Source: Ochrobactrum sp. Q0168 (GTDB lineage: Bacteria > Pseudomonadota > Alphaproteobacteria > Rhizobiales > Rhizobiaceae). From it: a stretch of 64,000 nucleotides of DNA. Below the pieces are notes generated by a model that saw nothing but the letters and a program-made list of their open reading frames with translations, made no database searches and was not told the origin of the DNA. The number at the start of each line of letters is the position of its first letter. The first letter of the stretch is position 1. Where the stretch lies: the NCBI RefSeq assembly GCF_016427605.1, contig NZ_JAELXQ010000012.1:52022-116021 (forward strand), written 5' to 3'. The translations under genes and the position numbers were made by a program. This document shows positions 1 to 8,271 of this stretch, piece by piece.

Positions 1-488
1 TCCTCAAAGGGATTATCGGTGCTGAACAGCCAGGTGATGATCGCTTCGGTGACGATGCCCAGTGCGATATAGATCAACCGGGAGACGGCGATTTCGAACA
101 CATTGTCTGGATCGGACAGCGAGTCGATGGCGACAATGGCTGCCGTATAGCCAGCGAGCACCGCGCCGTAAGAGCGGAAGTTGCGCAATCCCGTCGACAG
201 GGCCGTGCAAAGGCCGATCCAGCTCGCAAGCACCAGTAGAAATAAGGTTGGCGTCTGGATGAAGATTGCCGTGAGCAACACCGCGACCACGACGCCGATT
301 GCCGTACCCATCAGGCGATAAATGCTCTTCGAGACGCTCATTGCGCGGCTGCTTTGAGCGACAATCCACACCGTCATGGCTGCCCATTTCGGGTCATCCA
401 TGTTCATCAGGAAGGCAATATAAAGCGCGGTCAGCGATGCGGCGGTGGTGCGTACCGCAAAAATGAGATCGTTGCGCTTGATGAGCAT
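1..488 (-). CDS. FUSC-type inner-membrane exporter, N-terminal part (runs off the window)
   Basis: The reverse strand reads from an ATG at 488 to the window edge without a stop, giving about 162 residues of a polytopic membrane protein. The N-terminus (MLIKRNDLIFAVRTTAAS) is followed by closely spaced hydrophobic segments, with the sequence DDPKWAAMTVWIV between the first two. This matches the membrane half of FUSC/AaeB-like aromatic-acid exporters. The frame is closed upstream by a stop near 543-545 and 488 is the only ATG in it, although its ribosome site is weak. The C-terminal part lies outside the window, so substrate and full domain make-up cannot be judged. Confidence 0.7.
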   Translation of the reverse strand, partial: MLIKRNDLIFAVRTTAASLTALYIAFLMNMDDPKWAAMTVWIVAQSSRAMSVSKSIYRLMGTAIGVVVAVLLTAIFIQTPTLFLLVLASWIGLCTALSTGLRNFRSYGAVLAGYTAAIVAIDSLSDPDNVFEIAVSRLIYIALGIVTEAIITWLFSTDNPFE

Positions 489-663
489 GATGACCGGAAA
501 GAAGCTTTTGGTGATGATGTTGGGGATCGTTCGACTTGCAGGCTACGATTGACGTTGATAGCGGTTTTGCGCTCGCGTCAAGCAAAGACGGAACACGACG
601 CCTTCACATTGCGGTGGTCGGACGTTATAAGCGTTCCGGCTTACCGGATGTGAGGATAAGACC

Positions 664-1182
664 TTGAAAATCGGCGTTGTTACCGTTTCGGACCGTGCCA
701 GCCGCGGCGAATATGAGGATCTGAGCGGGCCGGCCATCGAAGCATGGCTAAAGAACGCAATTGTCACGCCTTATGAAACGGTGAAGCGCGTCATTCCCGA
801 TGGGATGGAGTCAGTCCGCGATACGCTGATGGCGCTTTGCGATGATGAGGCTTGCGATCTGATCCTCACCACCGGCGGCACGGGGCCGAGCCCGCGCGAC
901 GAGACAACGGAAGCCATGCAGGCTGTGCTGCACAAGGAGTTGCCAGGTTTTGGCGAGTTGATGCGCCGCGTCAGTCTTGAACAGACGCCGACGGCCATTC
1001 TCTCCCGTCAGACGGCAGGCAGTCGCGGCAAGAGCTTTATTCTCAATCTGCCGGGCAAGCCTGCATCCATCGCGATGACGTTGCAGGCGGTCTTTCCGGC
1101 CATCCCTTATTGTCTGGATCTGATCGGGGCAGGCCGGATTGAAACCGACCCTGCGGTCGTCAAAGCACATCGTCCGGGATAA
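664..1182 (+). CDS. mog: Molybdopterin adenylyltransferase (MogA)
   Basis: The 172-residue protein is a single MoCF-binding domain. MogA adenylylates molybdopterin using Mg-ATP before molybdate insertion, in the cytoplasm. The motifs TTGGTGPSPRDETTEA and LNLPGKPASI are the nucleotide and pterin loops of the MogA/MoaB fold, and FGELMRRVSLEQTPTAILSRQ aligns by eye with E. coli MogA rather than the shorter MoaB. The start is TTG with a GAGGATAAG-like site ahead. No other molybdenum-cofactor gene is present nearby, so it appears to be a single-gene unit. Confidence 0.9.
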   Translation: MKIGVVTVSDRASRGEYEDLSGPAIEAWLKNAIVTPYETVKRVIPDGMESVRDTLMALCDDEACDLILTTGGTGPSPRDETTEAMQAVLHKELPGFGELMRRVSLEQTPTAILSRQTAGSRGKSFILNLPGKPASIAMTLQAVFPAIPYCLDLIGAGRIETDPAVVKAHRPG

Positions 1183-1345
1183 GAAAAACCGCGCAGCGAT
1201 TCCCGATTTGGACGGAATTCTACATTGCCTTTCGCTCGGTGTCATCACGACGAATTGCGCAACCCTGCTTTGCGCTTTTATATGATTTCCGTGCTTGCTT
1301 TTCCCCCAAGCCGCGCTGAATAATGGCGAAAAAAAGGGGTACTCA

Positions 1346-2758
1346 GTGAAGCCATTTGATGAAATGCTCAACCATGGCGGGAATGTCCGCCCACCATACG
1401 AATTTCTCAAACAATGGCTCGATGGCCAGGATTCTGGCAAGCTTTTGCAGAAATCTCAGGATGCCGAAAGCGTCTTTCGCAAAACCGGCATCACCTTTGC
1501 GGTCTATGGCGATCAGGAAGCCGCCGAACGGCTTATTCCCTTCGATATTATCCCGCGCATCATTTCCGGTCAGGAGTGGCGACGCCTGTCGCAGGGCATC
1601 GAGCAGCGCGTCATGGCGCTCAACGCCTTTCTCGACGATATTTATCATCGGCAGGAAATCATCAGGGCAGGGCGTATCCCGAAGGAGCTGATCACCAAAA
1701 ACGAGGCGTTTCTGCCCGAGATGATCGGTTTTCGTCCGCCGGGCAATGTCTATACGCATATCATCGGCGTCGATATCGTACGCACGGCGGAAAACCAGTT
1801 CTATGTGCTGGAGGATAATGCCCGCACGCCGTCTGGCGTATCCTACATGCTGGAAAATCGCGAGACGATGATGCAGCTTTTCCCGGAGCTGTTCCAGAAC
1901 GTCAAGGTGCGCCCGGTCGAGAACTATCCGCAATTGCTGCGCCAGTCCTTGGCCAGCGTCGCACCTCCCGGCACGCAAGGTGTGCCGACCGTCGCGGTGC
2001 TGACGCCCGGCATTTATAATTCCGCTTATTTCGAACATGCATTTCTGGCCGACCAGATGGGTGTTGAGCTGGTGGAAGGAAGCGATCTGCGGGTCGTTGA
2101 CGGGCGCGTGGCGATGCGCACCACGCAGGGCTATCGCGCCATCGACGTGCTCTATCGTCGCGTGGACGACGCTTATCTCGACCCGCTGACGTTCCGTCCG
2201 GATTCGACGCTCGGCGTTGCCGGCATCATGGATGTCTATCGCGCGGGCAATATCACCATTGCCAATGCGCCGGGCACCGGCATTGCGGACGACAAGGCGA
2301 TTTATTCCTACATGCCGGAAATCGTCGAGTTCTATACGGGACGCAAGGCGATCCTCGAAAATGTGCCGACATGGCGCTGCTCGGAACCCGATAGTCTGGC
2401 CTATGTGCTCGACAATCTGGCCGAACTCGTCGTGAAGGAAGTGCACGGTTCCGGCGGTTACGGCATGCTGGTCGGGCCGGCATCCACCAAAGCTGAACGC
2501 GAAGCCTTTGCGAAGAAGCTGAAGGCGCGTCCGCGCAACTATATCGCGCAGCCGACGCTGGCGCTTTCCACGACGCCGATCTTTACCGAAAAAGGTCTGG
2601 CGCCGCGCCATGTCGATCTGCGCCCGTTCGTGCTGGTTTCCGACCGGATCCGCATCACGCCCGGTGGCCTGACCCGCGTGGCGCTGAAGGAAGGCTCGCT
2701 CGTGGTGAACTCCAGTCAGGGCGGCGGCACCAAGGATACCTGGGTGCTGGACGACTAG
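1346..2758 (+). CDS. Circularly permuted ATP-grasp protein of the Anbu cluster
   Basis: This is a 470-residue cytoplasmic protein of the DUF404/DUF407 (COG2308) type, a circularly permuted ATP-grasp fold predicted to form amide bonds between a carboxylate and an amine. Typical segments are VLEDNARTPSGVSYMLENR, ANAPGTGIADDKAIYSYMP, VVKEVHGSGGYGMLVGP and the C-terminal SSQGGGTKDTWVL. I chose the GTG at 1346 because AAAAAGGGG precedes it and the protein then begins VKPFDEML; a TTG at 1295 would add an atypical N-terminus. It heads a run of four same-strand genes (next start 95 bp on) that is conserved around Anbu peptidases. The true substrate is not known to me. Confidence 0.85.
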   Translation: MKPFDEMLNHGGNVRPPYEFLKQWLDGQDSGKLLQKSQDAESVFRKTGITFAVYGDQEAAERLIPFDIIPRIISGQEWRRLSQGIEQRVMALNAFLDDIYHRQEIIRAGRIPKELITKNEAFLPEMIGFRPPGNVYTHIIGVDIVRTAENQFYVLEDNARTPSGVSYMLENRETMMQLFPELFQNVKVRPVENYPQLLRQSLASVAPPGTQGVPTVAVLTPGIYNSAYFEHAFLADQMGVELVEGSDLRVVDGRVAMRTTQGYRAIDVLYRRVDDAYLDPLTFRPDSTLGVAGIMDVYRAGNITIANAPGTGIADDKAIYSYMPEIVEFYTGRKAILENVPTWRCSEPDSLAYVLDNLAELVVKEVHGSGGYGMLVGPASTKAEREAFAKKLKARPRNYIAQPTLALSTTPIFTEKGLAPRHVDLRPFVLVSDRIRITPGGLTRVALKEGSLVVNSSQGGGTKDTWVLDD

Positions 2759-2853
2759 CCGTTACGTGAATACGATTTTGTGCGCGTGGAAACCGGCAGC
2801 AAGACCGGAGCGCAAAGATGGAGCCAAGATGGCTCGATAAGGGGAATGATTTC

Positions 2854-3795
2854 ATGCTTTTAGGCCGCACGGCAAACGGGCTTTTCTGGATGTTCCGTTA
2901 CATTGAACGGGCGGAAAACATGGCTCGCCTGGTGGATGCCGGATTGCGCATGGCGCTAACCAAGACATCTGACGCACCGGAAGAATGGTCTTCCGTGGTG
3001 GTTTCAGCGGGTGCAAGTCAGGCCTTTTCCGCGAAATATGATGCTTATAATGCGGCGAATGTCGCCGATTTCCTGCTGCGCGATACCAGCAATCCGTCGA
3101 GCGTTATGTCCTGTTTCGAGACGGCCCGTTCCAATGGACGCATGGTGCGCACCGCGCTGACGCGTGAAGCTTGGGAAAGCGTCAATGAAGCGTGGATGCT
3201 TTTGAAGAATTCGCTGAGCAAGCCTTTGAAGGAAAGCGATTTGCCGCCGCTTCTCGACCAGATCAAGCGCGAAACGGCGCTGATCCGCGGGGCTTTTCAC
3301 GGCACAATGTTGCGCAACGAGATTTTCGATTTTGCGGGGCTCGGCACCTTCATAGAGCGCGCCGACAACACGGCGCGCATCCTCGACGTGAAATATTATG
3401 TGCTGCTGCCGGCCATTTCCTATGTCGGGACGACACTTGATAATTATCAGTGGGAATCGATCCTGCGCTCGGTCTCGGCGCATCGCTCCTATCGCTGGGT
3501 TTATGATGGCGATTATCGCCCGGCGCATGTCGCGGATTATCTGATCCTGAACGGGCGCATGCCGCGCTCGCTGAATTATTGCTATCGCAGCATCAACGAG
3601 CATCTGGATTTCCTGTCCAAGGATTATGACAGCCGCGCCACTTGTCATGAAACGGGGGAGAAAATCTTTTCGACCCTGCAAAATCAGGACATAAGCGCCA
3701 TCTTCGATATGGGGCTGCACGAATTCCTGACGGACTTCATCAAATGCAACAACCGGCTCGGCAACGAGATCGCTGAAACCTATAATTTCTATTGA
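2854..3795 (+). CDS. Alpha-E domain protein of the Anbu cluster
   Basis: The 313-residue protein begins MLLGRTANGLFWMFRYIERAENMARL, the signature N-terminus of alpha-E (DUF403, COG2307) proteins, which are all-helical. A second internal family signature is FAGLGTFIERADNTARILD. No catalytic residues are known for the family; it is nearly always found beside a permuted ATP-grasp protein and is presumed to be its partner. The start at 2854 follows AAGGGGAATG; an in-frame ATG at 2818 would add twelve residues that do not look conserved. It lies 95 bp after the ATP-grasp gene and 9 bp before the transglutaminase gene. Confidence 0.85.
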   Translation: MLLGRTANGLFWMFRYIERAENMARLVDAGLRMALTKTSDAPEEWSSVVVSAGASQAFSAKYDAYNAANVADFLLRDTSNPSSVMSCFETARSNGRMVRTALTREAWESVNEAWMLLKNSLSKPLKESDLPPLLDQIKRETALIRGAFHGTMLRNEIFDFAGLGTFIERADNTARILDVKYYVLLPAISYVGTTLDNYQWESILRSVSAHRSYRWVYDGDYRPAHVADYLILNGRMPRSLNYCYRSINEHLDFLSKDYDSRATCHETGEKIFSTLQNQDISAIFDMGLHEFLTDFIKCNNRLGNEIAETYNFY

Positions 3796-3804
3796 GGTCC
3801 TTGC

Positions 3805-4602
3805 TTGCAGCTCCATATCCGGCACGTTTCGCATTACATATATGAACACCCAGTGCCCTATGCGGTGCAGCGTTTGCGTTTGCGTCCGCCGACCGTTCCG
3901 GGACAGGTGGTGAAGCACTGGGAGCTGACGATCGAAGGCGGCGAACCGGAAGTCTCTTATGTCGACGGTTTTGGCAACAAGACCGATCTGGTGCAGCATC
4001 ATCGCAATATCAGCGAGATTATCATTACCGCCAGCGGTAGCGTCGAAGTGGAAGACCGCGTCGGCGTGCTGGGCCCAGTCTATGGCTATGCGCCATTGTG
4101 GCTGTTCGAGCGCGAAACCGAACTGACCCTGCCCGGCGAGGGCATTCGCGCGCTGGCGGGCGAAATTTCAACCGGTCAGGAGCGGCTTGCTTTGCTTCAT
4201 GAGCTGATGAACCGTGTCCACGCTTCGGTGGCCTATGTACCCGGCACAACCAGCGTTTTCACCGACGCGGAGACGGCGCTCGGCGCGGGCAAAGGCGTGT
4301 GTCAGGACCATAGCCACATCTTCCTGTCGGTCGCGCGGCTGCTCGGCATACCTGCGCGTTATGTCTCCGGCTATCTCATGATGGAGGGCGTGGAAAACCA
4401 GACTGCCAGTCATGCCTGGGCGGAAGCGCATATCGATGGGCTGGGCTGGGTTGGTTTCGATGCGGCCAACAATATCTGCCCGAATGACCGCTATGTGCGT
4501 CTGGCGACAGGGCTTGATTATCGCGATGCGGCTCCAATTTCGGGGGTTAGGCTCGGTGGAACGGCGGAAAGCCTTGCGGTTCACATCAATGTAGGGCAGT
4601 GA
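3805..4602 (+). CDS. Bacterial transglutaminase-like protein of the Anbu cluster
   Basis: The 265-residue cytoplasmic protein has the bacterial transglutaminase N-terminal beta domain (MQLHIRHVSHYIYEHPVPYAV) followed by a papain-like core. The expected triad is visible: C166 in GKGVCQDHSH, H203 in ASHAWAEA and D219 in GWVGFDAANN. Members of COG1305 hydrolyse or transfer amide bonds. The TTG start follows a GAGG site directly after the alpha-E stop, so the two genes are probably translationally linked. In this cluster it may process the same peptide-like product that the ATP-grasp protein makes; that role is inference. Confidence 0.88.
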   Translation: MQLHIRHVSHYIYEHPVPYAVQRLRLRPPTVPGQVVKHWELTIEGGEPEVSYVDGFGNKTDLVQHHRNISEIIITASGSVEVEDRVGVLGPVYGYAPLWLFERETELTLPGEGIRALAGEISTGQERLALLHELMNRVHASVAYVPGTTSVFTDAETALGAGKGVCQDHSHIFLSVARLLGIPARYVSGYLMMEGVENQTASHAWAEAHIDGLGWVGFDAANNICPNDRYVRLATGLDYRDAAPISGVRLGGTAESLAVHINVGQ

Positions 4603-4641
4603 TCGGACAAGAACGATGATATTGCCTGCCGGATACTGCCG

Positions 4642-5385
4642 ATGACCTATTGCGTTGGAATGAAAATCGATCGCGGCCTTGTGTTCATGTCCGACACGCG
4701 GACGAATGCAGGGCTCGACAATATATCGAAATTTTCCAAGATGCGGAGCTGGTCGAAGCCCGGCGATCGCGTCATCGTTCTGCTTTCGGCTGGCAATCTC
4801 GCTACGACGCAGTCGGTCGCCAGTCTTCTGGAAGAGCGGATGAAGGCGCCCGCCGACCGCCACCCCTCCATCTTTGATGCACCATCGATGTTTCAGGTCG
4901 CGCGGCTGATCGGCGACACGGTCAAGGAAGTCATTCAGAGTTCTGCTACCGGTGGTCAGAAGGCGGCGGATGCTTTCGGCGCTTCCTTCATTCTGGGCGG
5001 GCAGATCAAGGGCGGCCAGCCGCGCCTGTTCTATATCTATCCGGAAGGCAATTTCATCGAAAGCTCGGTCGATACGCCTTTCTTCCAGATCGGCGAGAAC
5101 AAATATGGCAAGCCTATTCTGGTGCGTGCTTATCAACCGGATATGAGCTTCGAGGAAGCGGTGAAGCTGCTGCTCGTCTCGTTCGATTCCACGCTGAAGG
5201 CCAATCTCTCTGTCGGGCTTCCGCTCGACATGCAGATTTATGAAACCGACAGCCTCAAGACGGGCGTGCAGCGGCGCTTCGAGGCAACGGACCCTTATTA
5301 TCAGACGGTATCCGAAAGCTGGTCCGAAGCACTGAAATCGGCACTGATTCAGTTGCCGCCATTCAGTTTCGACGATCCGAAGTAA
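4642..5385 (+). CDS. Anbu, proteasome-like N-terminal-nucleophile peptidase
   Basis: The 247-residue protein starts MTYCVGMKIDRGLVFMSDTR, so removal of the initiator Met would expose a catalytic Thr, as in 20S beta subunits and HslV. Asp18 (mature 17) in the SDTR motif and Lys33 in KFSKM sit at the expected active-site spacing. Length and sequence fit Anbu (COG3484, 'ancestral beta subunit') rather than HslV, which is shorter, and no ATPase partner lies nearby. Anbu proteins assemble into open helical or ring-like oligomers. It is the last gene of the four-gene cluster and is followed by a strong hairpin at 5411-5436. Confidence 0.88.
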   Translation: MTYCVGMKIDRGLVFMSDTRTNAGLDNISKFSKMRSWSKPGDRVIVLLSAGNLATTQSVASLLEERMKAPADRHPSIFDAPSMFQVARLIGDTVKEVIQSSATGGQKAADAFGASFILGGQIKGGQPRLFYIYPEGNFIESSVDTPFFQIGENKYGKPILVRAYQPDMSFEEAVKLLLVSFDSTLKANLSVGLPLDMQIYETDSLKTGVQRRFEATDPYYQTVSESWSEALKSALIQLPPFSFDDPK

Positions 5386-5410
5386 GAAATCACAGCTCTT
5401 TAAAAGAGAA

Positions 5411-5436
5411 GACCGGGCATCGGAGGATGCCCGGTC
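5411..5436. terminator. Hairpin between convergent Anbu and solute-binding protein genes
   Basis: A perfect 10-bp stem (GACCGGGCAT with ATGCCCGGTC) encloses a 6-nt loop. It is flanked by weak T-rich tracts on either reading strand (TTCTCTTTTA on minus), so it plausibly ends transcription from both convergent genes. Confidence 0.6.
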
Positions 5437-5443
5437 GTTCTGA

Positions 5444-7150
5444 TTAGTCCTTCGTCACCGTCTGAACGTAGTTGGCGTCTGCAACCATGTTGAAACCTTG
5501 CACATTCGCGCCAGTCACCGCCGTTTCGATCTGCTGATAGAGGATCGCGAACGGGCTGGTCTCCTGGAACTTCTTCTGAAGATCGTGATACATGGCTTCA
5601 CGCTTGGCCGTATCGCGCTCTTCCGCGGCGGCAATGGTTTCAGCCGTCAGTTCAGGAATATCCCAATGCGCCTGCCAGGCATTGGTGCGCATGGATACGT
5701 CTTCACCATTGTTCGGATTGTTGGTGAAGGTCACGGCATTGGTATGCGGGTCCCAATAATCCGGGCCCCAGATGCCCAGCGCCAGCTGATGCTTGCGCGC
5801 ACGCACCTTGGTCGTGGTCAACTTGCCGTCGCCTTGCAGGATTTCCACATCGATACCGGCCTTGCGCATGGTCTGCTGGATGTTTTCGGCAATACCCACA
5901 CCGGGCTGCGTGTTGCGGACATCGAGCGTCACCTTGAAGCCGTCTTTCAAACCGGCTTTGGCCAGCAGTTCCTTGGCCTTGTCGACGTCATAGGTGAAAG
6001 GCTTGTCATCCACCGCGCCGAACATACCAGTTGGCAGGAAGGATTGATGCGTGCGGCCAATGCCCTTTATGAGCTGGGATTCGATAGTGTTGTAATCGAT
6101 GAGATATTTGATTGCCTGACGCACTTCCGGCTTGGCCAATTCAGGCACATTCTGGTTTGCGACCAGATAATAGACCCGCCCCTTCGGCGCTGCGAGAACG
6201 TGATACTTGTCGTCCTTGCTGAGCGTTTCCAGATCGCCGGGTTCAAGATTGCGTGCAATATCGATATCGCCAGCCTGCAAGAGCAGACGCTGCGAGCTGC
6301 CTTCCTTCACGTGACGATAGATCACGCGCTTCATGGCTGGCTTGGCGTCGGCATAATTCTCATTGCGTTCGAGAAGCAGCACTTCATTGGCGCGCCACTG
6401 CTTCAACGCGAACGGGCCGGACCCGGCATAGCCGGTTTTCAGCCATTCATAGCCGAAGTCGGTATCGTAAGGATAAGCGTCTGTCTTTTCAGACTTCTGT
6501 TCATGTTCTTTGACCAGCTTGCTGTCTACGATCGATGCAACGCTGGAGGTGAGGCAATTCAAAACGAAGCTTGGTGCAAACGCCTTTCCGGTTGTGAAAA
6601 CCAGCGTTTCGTCATCGGGAGCGACAATATTCTGATCGGCATTGTCGCGTGTCAGGCCGAACTGGCTGAGAATGAAAGCCGGGCTTTTGTCGAGCTTGAT
6701 TGCGCGTTGCAGCGAATAGGCTGCATCTTGCGCCGTCAAAGGATTGCCGGAGGCGAATTTCAGGCCTTTGCGAATCTTGAAAGTGATGGAGCGGCCATCG
6801 TCCGAGAACGTCCAGCTTTCGGCGATCTGCGGGATGATCTTGGTCGGGTCCTTGGTGTCTGTCGTCACCAGACGCTCATAGGTGCTGGTGAGCACTTCCG
6901 AGGTGGTGATTTCAAAAATTTCGGCTGGATCGAGCGAAATGACGTCATCAATGCCCATGGCGATGACCAGCGTATCGGCAGGCGTGGCGGCTTGCGCCGC
7001 TTTCGGCGCTGCCGACAGCAACAGGCCAAAGGCCAGCGCAGCGGGAATTGCGCTGCGCAACAGACGCTGCGCAAAGCCAGACTGGAGGCTCGTTCTGGAT
7101 GCCATATCGCCAAGGCGACGGTGATTGAAGGACAGGATTCCGGTGGTCAT
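5444..7150 (-). CDS. Solitary family-5 peptide/nickel-type ABC solute-binding protein
   Basis: The 568-residue protein is an extracytoplasmic SBP_bac_5 receptor. A hydrophobic signal segment (SAIPAALAFGLLLSAAPKAA) ends near residue 55, then the mature part opens ADTLVIAMGIDDVISLDPAE, with internal SGNPLTAQDAAYSLQRA and IKYLIDYNTIESQ as usual for this family. The ATG at 7150 has an excellent AAGGGGAAG site; an ATG at 7105 would give a more ordinary signal length and cannot be excluded. No permease or ATPase gene is adjacent, so it must share a transporter encoded elsewhere, or act alone. The ligand cannot be deduced. Confidence 0.88.
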   Translation of the reverse strand: MTTGILSFNHRRLGDMASRTSLQSGFAQRLLRSAIPAALAFGLLLSAAPKAAQAATPADTLVIAMGIDDVISLDPAEIFEITTSEVLTSTYERLVTTDTKDPTKIIPQIAESWTFSDDGRSITFKIRKGLKFASGNPLTAQDAAYSLQRAIKLDKSPAFILSQFGLTRDNADQNIVAPDDETLVFTTGKAFAPSFVLNCLTSSVASIVDSKLVKEHEQKSEKTDAYPYDTDFGYEWLKTGYAGSGPFALKQWRANEVLLLERNENYADAKPAMKRVIYRHVKEGSSQRLLLQAGDIDIARNLEPGDLETLSKDDKYHVLAAPKGRVYYLVANQNVPELAKPEVRQAIKYLIDYNTIESQLIKGIGRTHQSFLPTGMFGAVDDKPFTYDVDKAKELLAKAGLKDGFKVTLDVRNTQPGVGIAENIQQTMRKAGIDVEILQGDGKLTTTKVRARKHQLALGIWGPDYWDPHTNAVTFTNNPNNGEDVSMRTNAWQAHWDIPELTAETIAAAEERDTAKREAMYHDLQKKFQETSPFAILYQQIETAVTGANVQGFNMVADANYVQTVTKD

Positions 7151-7323
7151 GCAACTTCCCCTTCGGTCATAGCCATCGTTTGGGCCTGACCATGCATAAA
7201 AATAGCGCCTCATAGTTTGAGAAGCCGGATGTTCGCGACTCGCTCTGGCACCGCGCCATTAGATTCCTATTTGGGGAAGGTTCACAATATAGACTGCGCC
7301 GATCAGGCAATATTGTTCCCGCT

Positions 7324-7354
7324 AAAAAAGAAAAAGCCGGAGAAAATCTCCGGC
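7324..7354 (-). terminator. Rho-independent terminator of the nitroreductase gene
   Basis: GCCGGAGA and TCTCCGGC form an 8-bp stem with a 3-nt loop. On the minus strand it is followed by a T-rich run (TTTTTCTTTTTT), 27 bp after the nitroreductase stop. Confidence 0.85.
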
Positions 7355-7380
7355 CCTGTCTCATAGTCTCAAATTCGGGA

Positions 7381-7980
7381 TCAGCCGAATACCTTGAAGC
7401 GCTCGCCATCGTCCATGAAGGCTTTTTCGCCGAAAGGCTGTTCATTGGAGCCGAACGGCATCTGGGCGCGCAGCTTCCATGAGGACGGAATATCCCAGGT
7501 CTTGGCGACTTCTGCGTCGATCAGCGGGTTGTAATGCTGAAGGCTCGCGCCAATACCGGCGTCGGCAAGCGCCGTCCAGACCGAATGCTGCGCCATGCCG
7601 CCCGATTGTTCCGACCAGACCGGGAAGTTATCGGCATAAAGTGCGAACTGTTCCTGCAGGCCCTTCACAACGTTCTGGTCTTCGAAGAAGAGAACCGTGC
7701 CGGCACCGGCTGCGAAGCTGTTGAGCTTGCCTTCCGTCTGCGCAAAGGCATCGGCAGGAACGATCTTGCGAAGTTCTTCCTTGGCAATGTTCCACAGCTT
7801 GTCGCTTTCAGCGCCAAACAGGATGACTGCACGCGAGCTCTGGGAATTGAACGACGAAGGCGTGTGCTTGACGGCTTCGCGGATCAGTTCCGCAACCTGT
7901 TCCTTGGCGAGCGGGAGGTTCTTGCCAAGAGCATACTGAGTGCGACGCTTCTTGATGGATGCGAGATGGCTGTTGTTCAT
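7381..7980 (-). CDS. Nitroreductase-family flavoprotein
   Basis: The 199-residue protein is an FMN-dependent NAD(P)H oxidoreductase of the small nitroreductase fold. It opens with SIKKRRTQYALGKN, the FMN-phosphate arginine region, followed by EAVKHTPSSFNSQSSRAVIL and later GIGASLQHYNPL, all typical of the YdgI/YfhC-like branch. The ATG at 7980 is preceded by AGGATTAGAACGA; longer in-frame versions from 8061 or 8073 add a low-complexity Ser/Thr leader and lack such a site. It is a single-gene unit with its own terminator. Physiological substrate unknown. Confidence 0.87.
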   Translation of the reverse strand: MNNSHLASIKKRRTQYALGKNLPLAKEQVAELIREAVKHTPSSFNSQSSRAVILFGAESDKLWNIAKEELRKIVPADAFAQTEGKLNSFAAGAGTVLFFEDQNVVKGLQEQFALYADNFPVWSEQSGGMAQHSVWTALADAGIGASLQHYNPLIDAEVAKTWDIPSSWKLRAQMPFGSNEQPFGEKAFMDDGERFKVFG

Positions 7981-8271
7981 TCGTTCTAATCCTGATGTTG
8001 CAGTAGCTTGTGAACTTCCTGACACATCTATCGATGCAGAATGTCCAGAAGTTACATTCATGACGTGCCCCAAGATATTGGGGTAAAACCGTTCAACGCC
8101 AGCCCGCTTTTCAGAGACACACTGTCAACAAATAGGGATGGTGAAGCCGCCATTGTTTCCGTATTGATCAGAGTTAGCGGGTTGGAGCCTGTGCGTTGTG
8201 GGAAAATTCCCAGCCAAACCAGGGTTTACATCTTGGGCACGATGTTGGAATCTTATTAAATTGGTGGGGTT

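Noticed and set aside
5498..7189. A 563-codon open frame on the plus strand.
   Set aside because: It is entirely antisense to the solute-binding protein gene, which has signal peptide, family motifs and ribosome site; long antisense frames are expected at this GC content.
8041..8259. A 72-codon plus-strand frame before the FAD protein gene.
   Set aside because: No ribosome site of quality, no known resemblance; lies in the divergent promoter region.
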